A stretch of 60,922 bases of DNA. It comes from an uncultured Collinsella sp. (lineage in GTDB: Bacteria > Actinomycetota > Coriobacteriia > Coriobacteriales > Coriobacteriaceae). The stretch spans positions 1 to 60,922 of the forward strand of contig UQMY01000013.1 in assembly GCA_900542325.1 (NCBI GenBank). The letters are read 5' to 3'. A model generated the notes under the pieces. The model was not told where the DNA came from. It made no database searches and saw only the letters and a program-made list of their open reading frames with translations. Position numbers and translations under genes: made by a program. Of the stretch, positions 16,047-25,575 are shown one piece after another. Position 1 is the first letter of the stretch. Each line of letters starts with the position of its first letter.

Positions 16047-16688
16047 CTACATCATCCCGCCTGCTCCCAGCAGCGGGCCCAATATGGACAGAAGCAACGC
16101 CGGCAAGATGAGCGTGCCGGTGGGAATCAGCAGCTTGACGGGCGCACGTTCGATCTCGCGCTCGACCGCAGCGCGATGAGCCGCACGGATCTCGCGACTT
16201 TGAGCGGCCAGCGTCTCGGCAAGTGGGGCACCCAGGGCGAGCGCCTGCCCCACCGTGATGGCAAAGGTCTCGAGCGCTCGCACGTCCAGGTCGCGCGCGG
16301 CAGCCAACAACTCGTCCTCACGCGTGCCCACGCCCACCTGCCACGCCATGCAGGCGCGCTCAAGGCGAAGAGCCAGCACTGACCGGCGGTTGGCGCAGAA
16401 AATCTCAAGCGCCGCATCAAACGAAAGACCGGCCGAAAGACCCAAGCGCACAACATCGATCATCTCGGACACTTCGCCGAGCGACACTCGCGCCGGGCCG
16501 CCCGCTCCAACCGCGCCCTTCACTCGCGCGGTCAGAGCATCGACCACCGAGCAACCCGCAGCAGCGACCAGCACCGCCTCGCGCTTGCAGGCCCCTGCGA
16601 TCTTGCGCGCATCCACCCGATCCAAACCCGTCGCGACAAATACACTCAGGGCGCACAGGCAAGCCGCAACTGCAACCAGGGCGCTCAT
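16047..16688 (-). CDS. tadC: Type II secretion F-domain protein TadC
   Basis: A 213-aa inner-membrane platform protein of the Tad machine with a T2SSF domain: SEMIDVVRLGLSAGLSFDAAL and the later AITVGQALALGAPLAETLAAQ, then a C-terminal hydrophobic pair (LLIPTGTLILPALLLSILGPLL). The ATG at 16688 overlaps the tadB stop by 4 bp (ATGA). The protein is a little shorter than typical TadC (~280 aa). Confidence 0.88.
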   Translation of the reverse strand: MSALVAVAACLCALSVFVATGLDRVDARKIAGACKREAVLVAAAGCSVVDALTARVKGAVGAGGPARVSLGEVSEMIDVVRLGLSAGLSFDAALEIFCANRRSVLALRLERACMAWQVGVGTREDELLAAARDLDVRALETFAITVGQALALGAPLAETLAAQSREIRAAHRAAVEREIERAPVKLLIPTGTLILPALLLSILGPLLGAGGMM

Positions 16689-17611
16689 AGCTCCACCCTC
16701 ATAATGCGCCGGATAACCACCAGGGCAACGGCGTTGAGGGCAAGACCCAGCACCACAGCGCCCGCGCCGGCAGGCGTCGCAAGACCGCGACGAAAATCTG
16801 CCGAAAGCAGCGCCAACACCGCGCACATGCCCGCCGGCATCGCCGCGACCATATGCGCAGACATGCGAGCCTGCGACGTCTTAACATCCAGGCGGCGCTT
16901 GAGCTCAATGCGCTCCCCCACCATGCTCGATGCCTCGGACAGTAAGTCGGCAAGCGGAGCGCCGGTGCGCTGAGACACCTTAAGCGCCAAGGTCACAAGC
17001 GAAAGACCGGGGGCGTCGATACGCACGAGCAAGTCATCGAGCGCGTCGGTCGCCGAGATGCCGCAATCGATCGCCGCCGCCACCCGCAAAAACTCGTTAT
17101 GCACTGGCTCTTGCGCATGAGCGCCCACAAAGCGCATGCCCTGGGCCAGCGAATGTCCCGAGGCAAGCGACATGGAAAGTGCGGTAAACGCCTCGGGCAT
17201 TGCCTCTTCTGCATCGTGTTGCTCGCGCCGGCTCTCAAAGCCATCCCGAGCGGCACCAACGGCAAACGGAGCAACAAGTCCCAAGGCAAATCCGAGGGGC
17301 GATAACGACACCATCGTTAGTAAAACGCAGCAGACACCGCTCGATAGCAGCAGAAACGCCAAACGTCCCGAAGCATCTTCGATCACGAGGCCAAGGCGAT
17401 GCGCCGGAGCCAGCGATGCCCACGAACGGGCGATCTTTTTCAGCAGATCGTTTTCCACCAGCTCACGCGGCAGCTTCTCTGCCACCGTCTCGAGCGCCTG
17501 ACGTGCCAGCTCCGCCGGCGGTACCTGCGGCACACGAGGTTCCGCCCCGCACGCCGTCGCGACAGAAAGCCCTGCCAAGCCCCCTACGACGAGGGGCACA
17601 GTGATCTCCAT
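16685..17611 (-). CDS. tadB: Type II secretion F-domain protein TadB
   Basis: A 308-aa platform protein. An N-terminal helix, two hydrophobic segments around residues 85-125, the T2SSF core with EEAMPEAFTALSMSLASGHS and LALKVSQRTGAPLADLLSEA, and a C-terminal helix (AVVLGLALNAVALVVIRRIM). TadB and TadC together form the membrane base driven by the TadA ATPase. It overlaps tadA by 28 bp. Confidence 0.9.
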   Translation of the reverse strand: MEITVPLVVGGLAGLSVATACGAEPRVPQVPPAELARQALETVAEKLPRELVENDLLKKIARSWASLAPAHRLGLVIEDASGRLAFLLLSSGVCCVLLTMVSLSPLGFALGLVAPFAVGAARDGFESRREQHDAEEAMPEAFTALSMSLASGHSLAQGMRFVGAHAQEPVHNEFLRVAAAIDCGISATDALDDLLVRIDAPGLSLVTLALKVSQRTGAPLADLLSEASSMVGERIELKRRLDVKTSQARMSAHMVAAMPAGMCAVLALLSADFRRGLATPAGAGAVVLGLALNAVALVVIRRIMRVEL

Positions 17612-18912
17612 TCGTCCACCTCCTCTTGTGTGAGCGTCCCCGACCGCAGGCCTTCTGCGATAAACGGCGGCTCGCGGTCAAGCGTCCAGGTGCGCTCGGC
17701 GGCATCGAACGTCACATAGCGCTCGAGCTCTACGCCACCCGATGCGGCGCGTCGCACTCCCGAATACGAGGAGACGAAACGCCTGCCATCGGCGTGGCGC
17801 TCGGACATCACGATGCCGTCGAGCGCCATGGCAATCTGCTCCTCGATGAGCTCGCTCGGCAGATCGATGCCATAACGTGCAAGCAACGTCAGACGCACCA
17901 CGGTCTCCTGTTCTGAACCCGCATGAAGTGTGGTGAGCGACCCGTCGTGGCCCGTGTTCATGGCCTGCAACATGTCGCAGCACTCGGCACCGCGCACCTC
18001 GCCCACCACGATGCGGTCGGGGCGCATGCGCAGGGCATTAGTTACCAGGTCGCGGATCGTCACCGCGCCCTCACCCTCAATTGAAGCCTCGCGCGCCTCT
18101 AGGCGCACCACGTGCGGATGATGCGCAAACTTGAGCTCGGCAGAGTCCTCGATCGTCACGATGCGCTCGCCGGTGGAAATCTCGCATGACAACGCGTTGA
18201 GCAGGGTGGTCTTACCAGATCCCGTGCCTCCCGCAACCGCCAGGTCCTGTCGCAGCGACACCGCGCATGACAACAGCTGCGCATACCAAAGCGGCAGCGA
18301 CCCCAGCCCCACAAGCTCGTCCAACGAGCAGATGCGGTCCGAGAACTTTCGGATGGTGAGAATCGGTCCGTCAATCGCCACAGGCGGAATCACCGCATTG
18401 ACGCGATAGCCCGTTTTGAGGCGGGCGTTGACGATGGGGCTGCGCTCGTCGATACGGCGACCAAGTGGCGAGATGATGCGGTCGATAAGCACACGGATCT
18501 GCTCATCATCCTCAAACGCATGCTCGATGGGGTACAAGACGCCGCCGCGTTCAAAGAAAGCCGAGCGGCAGCCGTTGATCATGATCTCGGTAACGGTATC
18601 GTCCTCGATGAGCGGCTGCAACGGCCCCAAGCCCACCACGTCATCCAAAATCTCGTCGATGATGGCCTCGCGCTCGGTCGTCGCGAGATCGGTCGGCTCC
18701 TCAACATTGAGCGCCGCCTCCACCGCGGGACGCAATTCCGAGCGGGCAAGTGCCGGGTCGACATAGGCGCTGATACGCGCCACTTCGTCGTAACCCATGC
18801 GGTCCATCACGGCGCGCTTGGTGCGTCGTTTCACCGCGCGGCGACGCCCCGCATCTACAGGCGCTGCCGCCGCTGCAGCGCCGGCAGCCTTAATCCTCGT
18901 TTGCAGGCTCAT
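17584..18912 (-). CDS. tadA: Pilus assembly ATPase TadA/CpaF
   Basis: A secretion ATPase (T2SSE family) that powers Flp pilus assembly. The N-terminal domain carries GLGPLQPLIEDDTVTEIMIN; the ATPase core has Walker A GGTGSGKTT (228-236), TIEDSAELKF, HVVRLEAR, and VGEVRGAECCDMLQAMNTGH with the conserved LTTLHA. The 442-aa length fits CpaF. It overlaps tadZ by 4 bp (ATGA). It acts as a hexamer at the cytoplasmic face of the membrane. Confidence 0.96.
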   Translation of the reverse strand: MSLQTRIKAAGAAAAAAPVDAGRRRAVKRRTKRAVMDRMGYDEVARISAYVDPALARSELRPAVEAALNVEEPTDLATTEREAIIDEILDDVVGLGPLQPLIEDDTVTEIMINGCRSAFFERGGVLYPIEHAFEDDEQIRVLIDRIISPLGRRIDERSPIVNARLKTGYRVNAVIPPVAIDGPILTIRKFSDRICSLDELVGLGSLPLWYAQLLSCAVSLRQDLAVAGGTGSGKTTLLNALSCEISTGERIVTIEDSAELKFAHHPHVVRLEAREASIEGEGAVTIRDLVTNALRMRPDRIVVGEVRGAECCDMLQAMNTGHDGSLTTLHAGSEQETVVRLTLLARYGIDLPSELIEEQIAMALDGIVMSERHADGRRFVSSYSGVRRAASGGVELERYVTFDAAERTWTLDREPPFIAEGLRSGTLTQEEVDEWRSLCPSS

Positions 18913-20561
18913 CGCTGATCACCCTCGCGCGACCAGGGAAGGCGGATACGCGGGCGTTCGGCGCGCGTTGCACGGTCGACGACCATATCGCTCCAAGGGC
19001 CGACGGCGCACCCCAGTTCCACGAGCATCTCGCGCGTGGCCTCGCGCACGCTGGTCGCAAAAGCGCTGGTCTGCCCCACTGCCTCGTCAGCGCGCCCAAA
19101 CGCCATGAGCGCGGCGAGATCCTGCCCGCCATCGGCGATACGAATCTTGGAGCTCAACGCACAGGCAATCTCAAAGCGCATGGCGACGTCCTCGTCTGCC
19201 CCGCGCGCACCGAACCGGTTGAACACGGCGCTCATGCGCGTGCGCGGCACACCTACTCGACTTGCCAGTTCGATGACGCGCGACGCCGATGTCGCGGACG
19301 ACACCGCCGCATCGCCAACGACCAGGCAACGGTCGCTCGCCGCCACCGCAGCCGCCACGGCGTCGCCCCAAAAGACCGAGGTATCGATAAAGACCACGTC
19401 GGATTCGCGACGCAGAACATCAAGCAGTAGCTCCACCGGACGCGCCATGAGCTCAGCTTGCTCGGGCGCCGCGACGGGACCCCAGAGCGTAACGCCCGGC
19501 GCCACGCGCATCGATGTGGCTACGATATCCGGCTCGGTGAGCGTGCCCGCCGCCGACGGCTCGATAAGTGCCGCCATATCGCGCGGAGCATCGACGCCTA
19601 ACAAGTCGTAAAGGTTTCCAAACATCAGGTCCAGGTCGAGCACGGCGGCACGCAAGCCCAACAGCGACGATGTGTGTGCCATGGTGGCAACGATCGTCGA
19701 CTTGCCGCAACCGCCCGAACCCGAAATAGCGCAGATGACCGGAGCTCGATGCGGCGGAGCGGCAGCGTCTGCCGGCGGCGTCGGAGGCGGCGGGGCGGGC
19801 GTCGGTGGCAGCGCCCCCGTCTCCCCCGCCGCAACCACACGCTGCGTCCAAGCCGGCATGGCAGCTTGTTCGGTCTGCGAGGCAGGCTCGTTCTGTGCAA
19901 TCTGCTCATGCTGCATCAGCGACAACTCGCCGCACCCGGCAAAGCCCTCAACTTCGTCGAGTTCATCCGCCAGATTCACGCCGTGCACGTATCCCATATC
20001 TACAGCCGGGGAGTCGCCAGCATGCTGCGCCGGCCCTCCAGCGTCATCGTATACAAGGGGGTTCCGGGGGCGCCGACCATGCTCGGCTTCCGCTTTTCCA
20101 TAATCATCAACACGCGGGCCTCTTGTAGCGCGAGGCGCCCCGGGTTCCCTATCAACAAAAGCATCGGGCTCAATCGTCATGCGCCGATCGGAATCAACCG
20201 CTCCCTCGCCCGCGCGCCCGTTGCCGCATATACTGTGTGCAGCGATGACCTCGGTCGCCCCCGCGCGAAACAGCCCCTCGATATCCGACGGATCGAGCGC
20301 TTCTATCAACACGACCACGCGACTCACGCGGCCTTCGGCCGTCAGGCGCGCAACAGTCTTGCGCACATCTTCGGTATCAAACAGAGACGCCGCGATGATG
20401 GCAGCCCCGCGGCGCGACGGAAACACCCGCGCCATGGAAACCAGCCCGTCCAGGTCACCCACGCGAAGCACCTGTGCACCCGCATCACGGCCCTCGACTT
20501 CCCGCTGCAACAGCCCGTAATCGCCGCACGCGCAGCACGCAAGCCAGATCGCCTTCATCAC
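18909..20561 (-). CDS. tadZ: TadZ/CpaE-like localisation ATPase
   Basis: A 550-aa protein: an N-terminal receiver-like region (residues ~1-110), a low-complexity linker (about 110-265, Pro-rich PPTPAPPPPTPPADAAAPP), and a ParA/MinD-type domain with Walker A SGSGGCGKSTIVATMAHTSS, AVLDLDLMFGNLYDLLG and DVVFIDTSVFW. TadZ proteins place the Tad machine at a cell pole or focus. The linker is longer than usual. The ATG at 20561 overlaps the cpaB stop (ATGATGA arrangement). Confidence 0.88.
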   Translation of the reverse strand: MMKAIWLACCACGDYGLLQREVEGRDAGAQVLRVGDLDGLVSMARVFPSRRGAAIIAASLFDTEDVRKTVARLTAEGRVSRVVVLIEALDPSDIEGLFRAGATEVIAAHSICGNGRAGEGAVDSDRRMTIEPDAFVDREPGAPRATRGPRVDDYGKAEAEHGRRPRNPLVYDDAGGPAQHAGDSPAVDMGYVHGVNLADELDEVEGFAGCGELSLMQHEQIAQNEPASQTEQAAMPAWTQRVVAAGETGALPPTPAPPPPTPPADAAAPPHRAPVICAISGSGGCGKSTIVATMAHTSSLLGLRAAVLDLDLMFGNLYDLLGVDAPRDMAALIEPSAAGTLTEPDIVATSMRVAPGVTLWGPVAAPEQAELMARPVELLLDVLRRESDVVFIDTSVFWGDAVAAAVAASDRCLVVGDAAVSSATSASRVIELASRVGVPRTRMSAVFNRFGARGADEDVAMRFEIACALSSKIRIADGGQDLAALMAFGRADEAVGQTSAFATSVREATREMLVELGCAVGPWSDMVVDRATRAERPRIRLPWSREGDQR

Positions 20562-21217
20562 TCGTCGCCTCCGCTCTTTTTGCCGCGCGCCGTGGCGGGA
20601 ATCGTCAAGCTGACCGTTCCCTTGCCCGAGGCTCCCAGCAGTTCCTTGACGTCTTCGGGGTCAGCCGCCAGCGTCACCCATTCGATCTTGCCCTCGCGCG
20701 TGGCACCGGAATCCTCACTGGTATCGATCACGTGCGCGCCGCACAGTCGATCGGTTACGCCGTCTTTTTGCACATACACATCCACGTAGCTGCCCACGCC
20801 CGTAGCACCGCCGACCGAGTGCTCGGCATCGACCGCCACCGAAACGGCAACCTTGCCCTTAGGCACCTCGAGCTTGTGATTCTCGGCCTTGGTGTAGACA
20901 TTGCAGATCACGGCGTTTTTGGGAATACGCGAAGTCGTCACGTCGCCGCGCACCTGGCGCAGCTCGGTCGCCGCGTCACGCGGCAGCAGACTCGTCAGCC
21001 ATTCCTGGGTTATGACATTGGTCTCATCGAGGGTCTCGCCCACATCGATATCGCGCGCCGCGACGCATACCTCGACGCGATCGCCACCGTACTTGGCCAA
21101 GGTCTCAGCCTGGACCTGTTCGGCTTGCGAGCTGATCGACGAGCCGTAAACCATGCAAAGCAGAGCAGCGAGCACGCCCGCGACCAGACTGATGGCGATG
21201 CGCTTGCTCTTGTTCAC
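20558..21217 (-). CDS. cpaB: Flp pilus assembly protein CpaB/RcpC
   Basis: A 219-aa protein with an N-terminal membrane helix (KRIAISLVAGVLAALLCMVY) and a SAF-type domain: EVCVAARDIDVGETLDETNV, then VAVSVAVDAEHSVGGATGVGSYV (the RcpC/CpaB core). First gene of the operon. The GTG at 21217 is preferred to the ATG at 21232 because AGAGGAG, an ideal ribosome site, spans the codons after that ATG and lies 5 nt before the GTG. In monoderms, without a secretin, CpaB probably organises the pore through the cell wall; that is inference. Confidence 0.88.
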   Translation of the reverse strand: MNKSKRIAISLVAGVLAALLCMVYGSSISSQAEQVQAETLAKYGGDRVEVCVAARDIDVGETLDETNVITQEWLTSLLPRDAATELRQVRGDVTTSRIPKNAVICNVYTKAENHKLEVPKGKVAVSVAVDAEHSVGGATGVGSYVDVYVQKDGVTDRLCGAHVIDTSEDSGATREGKIEWVTLAADPEDVKELLGASGKGTVSLTIPATARGKKSGGDE

Positions 21218-21327
21218 GGCCGCTCCTCTCATGGCAGTGCCGGGCGAATGCCCGTACCACCATTGTCTGGGCGGTCAGAGTGCAAAGCGGCGCAATCGCG
21301 ATCTTGGTTTTCGATGTCAAACCAATC

Positions 21328-21379
21328 GCTGACCAAAAACTGACCAGCCCGTCAAGCTCGTGGCAAGGTTTTGGTCAGC
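21328..21379. repeat. Inverted-repeat element upstream of the tad operon
   Basis: GCTGACCAAAA (21328-21338) and TTTTGGTCAGC (21369-21379) are perfect inverted copies with 30 bp between. The interior includes 21349-21370, which matches 54462-54483 in 20 of 22 bases; 21330-21346 matches 54494-54510 in 16 of 17. It lies about 110-160 bp before cpaB and may be an operator or a dispersed repeat. Confidence 0.6.
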
Positions 21380-21417
21380 ACGTCAGCAAACTGCATGTTT
21401 CGAGGCTTTTCCACAGC

Positions 21418-21455
21418 AAAAAAGCCGTCTCCCGAACAGTTGGGAGACGGCTGTC
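21418..21455 (-). terminator. Terminator of rsgA
   Basis: On the minus strand AGCCGTCTCCC, an 8-nt loop, GGGAGACGGCTTTTTT, just after the rsgA stop. Confidence 0.9.
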
Positions 21456-21469
21456 ATAGGAAAAATCAA

Positions 21470-22654
21470 TTACAGATGGACATCGGGATCGAGCATTTGA
21501 GCACTCACGCGCATGGATGACGCCAGATTTTGGAACGTTTCCAGACGCAGGCTGTCAATCCGCCCGGCGTCCTCGGCCTCGCGAACGGCGCAACCCGGCT
21601 CATGGGTGTGCGTGCAATCGCCAAACCGGCACGCGCGCGATGCCTCGACAATCTCGGGGAAGGCGCGCGCCAGACCCCGCTCGTGACCCACGAGCGGCAA
21701 ACTGCGCAGACCCGGGGCATCGGCGATCACGCCGGCGTCGCCCGGCAGCGCCACCATCACGCGCGCGACGGTAGTGTGACGGCCCTGGTCGTCGCGTTCG
21801 CGCACACCGCCGGTCGCCAACGTATCGTGGCCCAGCAGTGCATTGAGCAGCGTCGACTTGCCGGCACCCGACTCGCCCAGAATCATGGCGCAGCTCCCGG
21901 CAGGCACGCAGGCACGGACCTCGTCCAGGCCGCGGCCCTCGGCAGAGGACGTCACGATCACGCGCACGTTCGGACCCACCAGGCGGCGCACGCGGTCCAG
22001 ATCGCGCTCGAGCTCCCCGGCATCGCAGCGGTCAGCCTTGGTGAGCACCACCACCGGCTCGGCATCGCAGTCGAGCGCCAACACCAGCGAGCGCGCCACA
22101 CGGTCGAGCAGCACCTCGCCGGCACCGAGCGCCTGCACGATTAGCACGCTATCCACGTTGGAGCAGAGCACCTGGCGCTCTCCGCGGGCACGGCCGCGCC
22201 AACGCTCAAAGCTCGTACGGCGCGGCAGTACGCATTCAATCACGCCCATATCGTGCCCGGGAGCGCGGCGCACCGCCACACGATCGCCCACGGCAGGCAG
22301 CAGGACCTCGTCCCCACCGCGCGACTTGGCAAATCCCACGGCATGCTCGGCGCGGAAGGTATCGTCGGCAGTCGCCACCAGCGGAAACCCACGATCCAAG
22401 CGCACCACGGCGCCAAGCTGCATCTGCTCGGGCTCCTCGGCATGTGCGCAGAAATCATCAAAGGCAGTCTGCTGGGCTTCATCGACCGGCAGGTCATCAA
22501 ACGCCGGAACGTCCTGCAGCGCGTCGAGTCCCGGCACGCTTGCCAGCAGCTCCTCAGCAGATGCGGGAGCCTCGGTCGCGAGCTTGCGGCGACGATCGCG
22601 CTTAGCCCGCGCCCCCGTCGTCTTTTTCTTCGCTTTAGCCTTAGCTTTGCCCAC
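21470..22654 (-). CDS. rsgA: Ribosome small subunit-dependent GTPase A
   Basis: A circularly permuted GTPase that checks late 30S assembly. A basic N-terminus (GKAKAKAKKKT) leads to an OB fold (about 80-160), then the permuted G motifs: TKAD (205-208), GESGAGKST (260-268) and DAPG (312-315). The C-terminal zinc motif RFGDCTHTHEPGCAV follows (Cys342, Cys347, His349, Cys355). At 394 aa it is longer than the usual ~300, due mainly to the N-terminal ~75 residues. The GTG at 22654 has GGGAGG 5 nt upstream. Confidence 0.96.
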   Translation of the reverse strand: MGKAKAKAKKKTTGARAKRDRRRKLATEAPASAEELLASVPGLDALQDVPAFDDLPVDEAQQTAFDDFCAHAEEPEQMQLGAVVRLDRGFPLVATADDTFRAEHAVGFAKSRGGDEVLLPAVGDRVAVRRAPGHDMGVIECVLPRRTSFERWRGRARGERQVLCSNVDSVLIVQALGAGEVLLDRVARSLVLALDCDAEPVVVLTKADRCDAGELERDLDRVRRLVGPNVRVIVTSSAEGRGLDEVRACVPAGSCAMILGESGAGKSTLLNALLGHDTLATGGVRERDDQGRHTTVARVMVALPGDAGVIADAPGLRSLPLVGHERGLARAFPEIVEASRACRFGDCTHTHEPGCAVREAEDAGRIDSLRLETFQNLASSMRVSAQMLDPDVHL

Positions 22655-22699
22655 AGATGCCTCCCAGCACAAAACCACACAACTGAGCAGGTATTTTAA

Positions 22700-22740
22700 A
22701 ACAAAAAGAGCTGGCCGGGCAAAGCCCGACCAGCTCACAA
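22700..22740 (-). terminator. Terminator downstream of the P-type ATPase
   Basis: On the minus strand GAGCTGGTCGGGC, loop TTT, GCCCGGCCAGCTCTTTTTGTTTT: a 13-bp stem with one G-T or mismatch and a long T tract. Confidence 0.85.
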
Positions 22741-22778
22741 ACTTTCCCTCAGCTTATGGTCCTGAGAGGTTATCCGAA

Positions 22779-22871
22779 GGCCCGCCCGCCGGGAGGGGTT
22801 TCCAAAGGGCACATCCCGCAGCCGCAACGCGGCGAGGACGTGCCCGTGGAAACCCCGCAGGCGGGCGGGCC
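22779..22871. repeat. Large 93-nt hairpin element after the P-type ATPase
   Basis: The ends GGCCCGCCCGCC (22779-22790) and GGCGGGCGGGCC (22860-22871) are perfect inverted copies. Inside them GGGGTTTCC pairs with GGAAACCCC, GGGCAC with GTGCCC, and CGC with GCG near the tip. It lies between the ATPase stop and its T-tailed terminator, so it would be in the mRNA 3' end. Confidence 0.75.
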
Positions 22872-22883
22872 CGGACAGGTACG

Positions 22884-25565
22884 TTACTCTTTCTCCACCG
22901 CGCGCATGATCGCCTTGTAGATCTCCATCAACGGGATGATCAGGAAGGCCAGGCCCAGCGCGGCAAGAACGCCCTTGAGCTCAAGCGTCACAGGGCCAAA
23001 GAACATCTCGGCAAGCGTCGGCTGCACGGTCACGATCACCGTCAGCACCAGTGCCAGAGCGGCGGAAGCCCACAGCCACTTGTTCTGCTTCTTCATGGTG
23101 AACAGCGACGCACGACGGCTGCGCATATTGAAGCAGTGGAAAATCTCGACCATGTTGAGCGTGATGAACGCCATCATCACGCCTTCCTCGTCGGCATTGC
23201 CGGCGATCATATCGGCGATGTGGATGTAGCCCATGTCAAAGTACACGCCCACAAAGAAGCTCGCCAGCACCAGCACGGTGATGATTAGGCCCTGGACCAC
23301 GCAGTCCAGACCCATATGTCCGGCAAAGACACCATCCTTGGCGTTGCGCGGCTTGCGCTTCATGATGTCGCCCTCGGCGTCCTCCATGCCCAGCGCGAGC
23401 GCGGGGAAGCAGTCGGTGACCAGGTTCACCCACAGCAGCTGCACCGGCTGGAAGATGGTAAAGCCGATGAGCGTGGCGATAAACACCGAGAACACCTCGG
23501 CAAGGTTGGCCGAAAGCAGGAACTGGATGACCTTGCGGATGTTGTCGTAGATGCGACGGCCCTCTTCGCAGGCACCGATGATGGTGGCAAAGTTATCGTC
23601 GGCGAGCACCATGTCGGCGACGTTCTTGGTGACGTCGGTACCAGTAATGCCCATGCCCACGCCGATGTCGGCGCGCTTGATGGACGGGGCGTCGTTGACG
23701 CCGTCGCCCGTCATGGCCACGATCTGGTCGCGCGACTTCCAAGCCTCGACGATGCGTGTCTTGTGCTCGGGTTGGACGCGGGCGTACACGCCGTAGTCCT
23801 CGATGTGCGCGTCGAGCTCCTCGTCACTCATGCGATCGAGGTCGGCACCGGTGATGGCATGGCTGCGATCGGTGACGATGCCCAGCTGCTTGGCGATGGC
23901 CACGGCGGTGTCGATGTGGTCGCCCGTGATCATGACGGTGCGGATACCGGCATCGTGCGCCTCGCGGATGGCGTCGGCGACCTCGGGGCGGACAGGGTCA
24001 ATCATGCCGGACAGGCCGCAGAAGACCAGGTCGTGCTCGAGCGCAGCGGGGCTGCAGTCGCTCGGGACCTCGGTGTAGGTGCGGCTTGCCAGCGCCAGCA
24101 CGCGCAGAGCCTCGTCGGCCATGGCCTTGTTGGCGGCCACGAGCTCGGCGCGACGCTCCTCGGTCAGCGGGACGACCTTTTCGCCCTCGTAGATATGGGT
24201 GCACAGGCCGATCACCACGTCGGGCGCGCCCTTGGTGTACTGCTCGTACTCGCCATCCAGGGTCTCGACGATCACGGACATCATCTTGCGGCCCGAGTCG
24301 AACGGGGCCTCGCCCACGCGCGGATGCTCGGCAGTCAGGCCAGTGAGGCCCGCCTTGCCGGCGTCGTTGACAAGCGCGCACTCAGTCGGCTCACCCACGG
24401 CCTCGCCCAGCTCCTCGTCCCACTGAGCATCGGAGCACAGCGCCATGCCGGCCAGGAACTTCTCCTTGGGCGCAGCGAGCTCGTGCTTGACGACGGTCAT
24501 CTTGTTTTGGGTAAGGGTACCGGTCTTGTCGGAGCAGATGGTCTGCGTGCAGCCGAGAGTCTCGACGGCAGAGAGCTTGCGGATGATTGCCTGGCGCTTA
24601 GCCATCTTGGTCACGCCAAGCGATAGCACGATGGTCACGACGGCGACCAGGCCCTCGGGGATGGCAGCGACGGCGAGCGAGACGGCGACCATAAAGGTAT
24701 CGAGCAGGGCGGTCGGGTCGGTAAGAACGTTGCCCACGCCGTGGCGGATGATATCAACGCCAAAGATGACGACGCAGATGACGATAACCATAATGGTAAG
24801 GATGCGGCTGAGCTCGGCGAGCTTCACTTGCAACGGCGTGAGCTCTTCCTTGGCCTCGGCCAGGGCGCCGGCGATCTTGCCCATCTCGGTGTTCATGCCG
24901 GTGCCGACCACGACGGCGCGACCACGGCCGTACACGACGGTGGAGCCCATATAGCACATGTTCTTACGGTCGCCGAGCGGCACGTCATCGGTGCCCGCAG
25001 CGAGCTCGATCACGTTGGCGTGCTTCTCTACGGGCACGGACTCGCCGGTGAGCGCGGCCTCTTCGATCTTCATCGTGGCGCTCTCGAGCACGCGGCAGTC
25101 GGCCGGGACGGAGTCGCCCGCCTCGAGCATGATCACGTCGCCGGGCACGAGCTCGGCGCTCGGCAGGTGCACGAGCTTGCCGTCGCGCAGCACCTTGGAC
25201 TGCGCCGCACTCATCTCCTGCAGGGCCTCGAGGGCCTCCTCGCTCTTGGCTTCCTGGACCACGCCCAGCACCGAGTTGACGATAACGACGAACATGATGA
25301 TGGCAACATCGGCAAAGTCGGGCTCGCCCTTGACCATGCCCGTGAGCGCACTGATGACGGCGGCAACGATCAGCATGATGACCATGGGGTCGGCCATCTG
25401 CTCAAAGAAACGCTTCCACAGCGGTGTCTTCTCGGCTTCCTCGAGCTTGTTAGGGCCTGTCTTGGCGAGGCGCGAAGACGCCTCGTCGTTGCTCAGGCCG
25501 AGGTTCTCATCGACACCTTGGTCGCTGAGCACCTCCGCCGCGGCGGACAGGTATTCCTTTTGCAT
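22884..25565 (-). CDS. P2A-type calcium-transporting ATPase
   Basis: An 893-aa P-type ATPase that exports a divalent cation, most likely Ca2+. Motifs: TGES (173-176) in the actuator domain, AAIPEGL in M4 (301-306), the phosphorylated Asp346 in SDKTGTLTQNK, MITGDH, MTGDGVNDAPS, and M6 with NLVTDCFPALALGMED, close to the SERCA Ca2+-site sequence. Ten membrane segments are expected. The start at 25565 follows AGGAGGGG, which is part of a leader hairpin (25576-25669), so translation may be controlled by RNA folding. Confidence 0.94.
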   Translation of the reverse strand: MQKEYLSAAAEVLSDQGVDENLGLSNDEASSRLAKTGPNKLEEAEKTPLWKRFFEQMADPMVIMLIVAAVISALTGMVKGEPDFADVAIIMFVVIVNSVLGVVQEAKSEEALEALQEMSAAQSKVLRDGKLVHLPSAELVPGDVIMLEAGDSVPADCRVLESATMKIEEAALTGESVPVEKHANVIELAAGTDDVPLGDRKNMCYMGSTVVYGRGRAVVVGTGMNTEMGKIAGALAEAKEELTPLQVKLAELSRILTIMVIVICVVIFGVDIIRHGVGNVLTDPTALLDTFMVAVSLAVAAIPEGLVAVVTIVLSLGVTKMAKRQAIIRKLSAVETLGCTQTICSDKTGTLTQNKMTVVKHELAAPKEKFLAGMALCSDAQWDEELGEAVGEPTECALVNDAGKAGLTGLTAEHPRVGEAPFDSGRKMMSVIVETLDGEYEQYTKGAPDVVIGLCTHIYEGEKVVPLTEERRAELVAANKAMADEALRVLALASRTYTEVPSDCSPAALEHDLVFCGLSGMIDPVRPEVADAIREAHDAGIRTVMITGDHIDTAVAIAKQLGIVTDRSHAITGADLDRMSDEELDAHIEDYGVYARVQPEHKTRIVEAWKSRDQIVAMTGDGVNDAPSIKRADIGVGMGITGTDVTKNVADMVLADDNFATIIGACEEGRRIYDNIRKVIQFLLSANLAEVFSVFIATLIGFTIFQPVQLLWVNLVTDCFPALALGMEDAEGDIMKRKPRNAKDGVFAGHMGLDCVVQGLIITVLVLASFFVGVYFDMGYIHIADMIAGNADEEGVMMAFITLNMVEIFHCFNMRSRRASLFTMKKQNKWLWASAALALVLTVIVTVQPTLAEMFFGPVTLELKGVLAALGLAFLIIPLMEIYKAIMRAVEKE

Positions 25566-25575
25566 ATAGAGTCCC

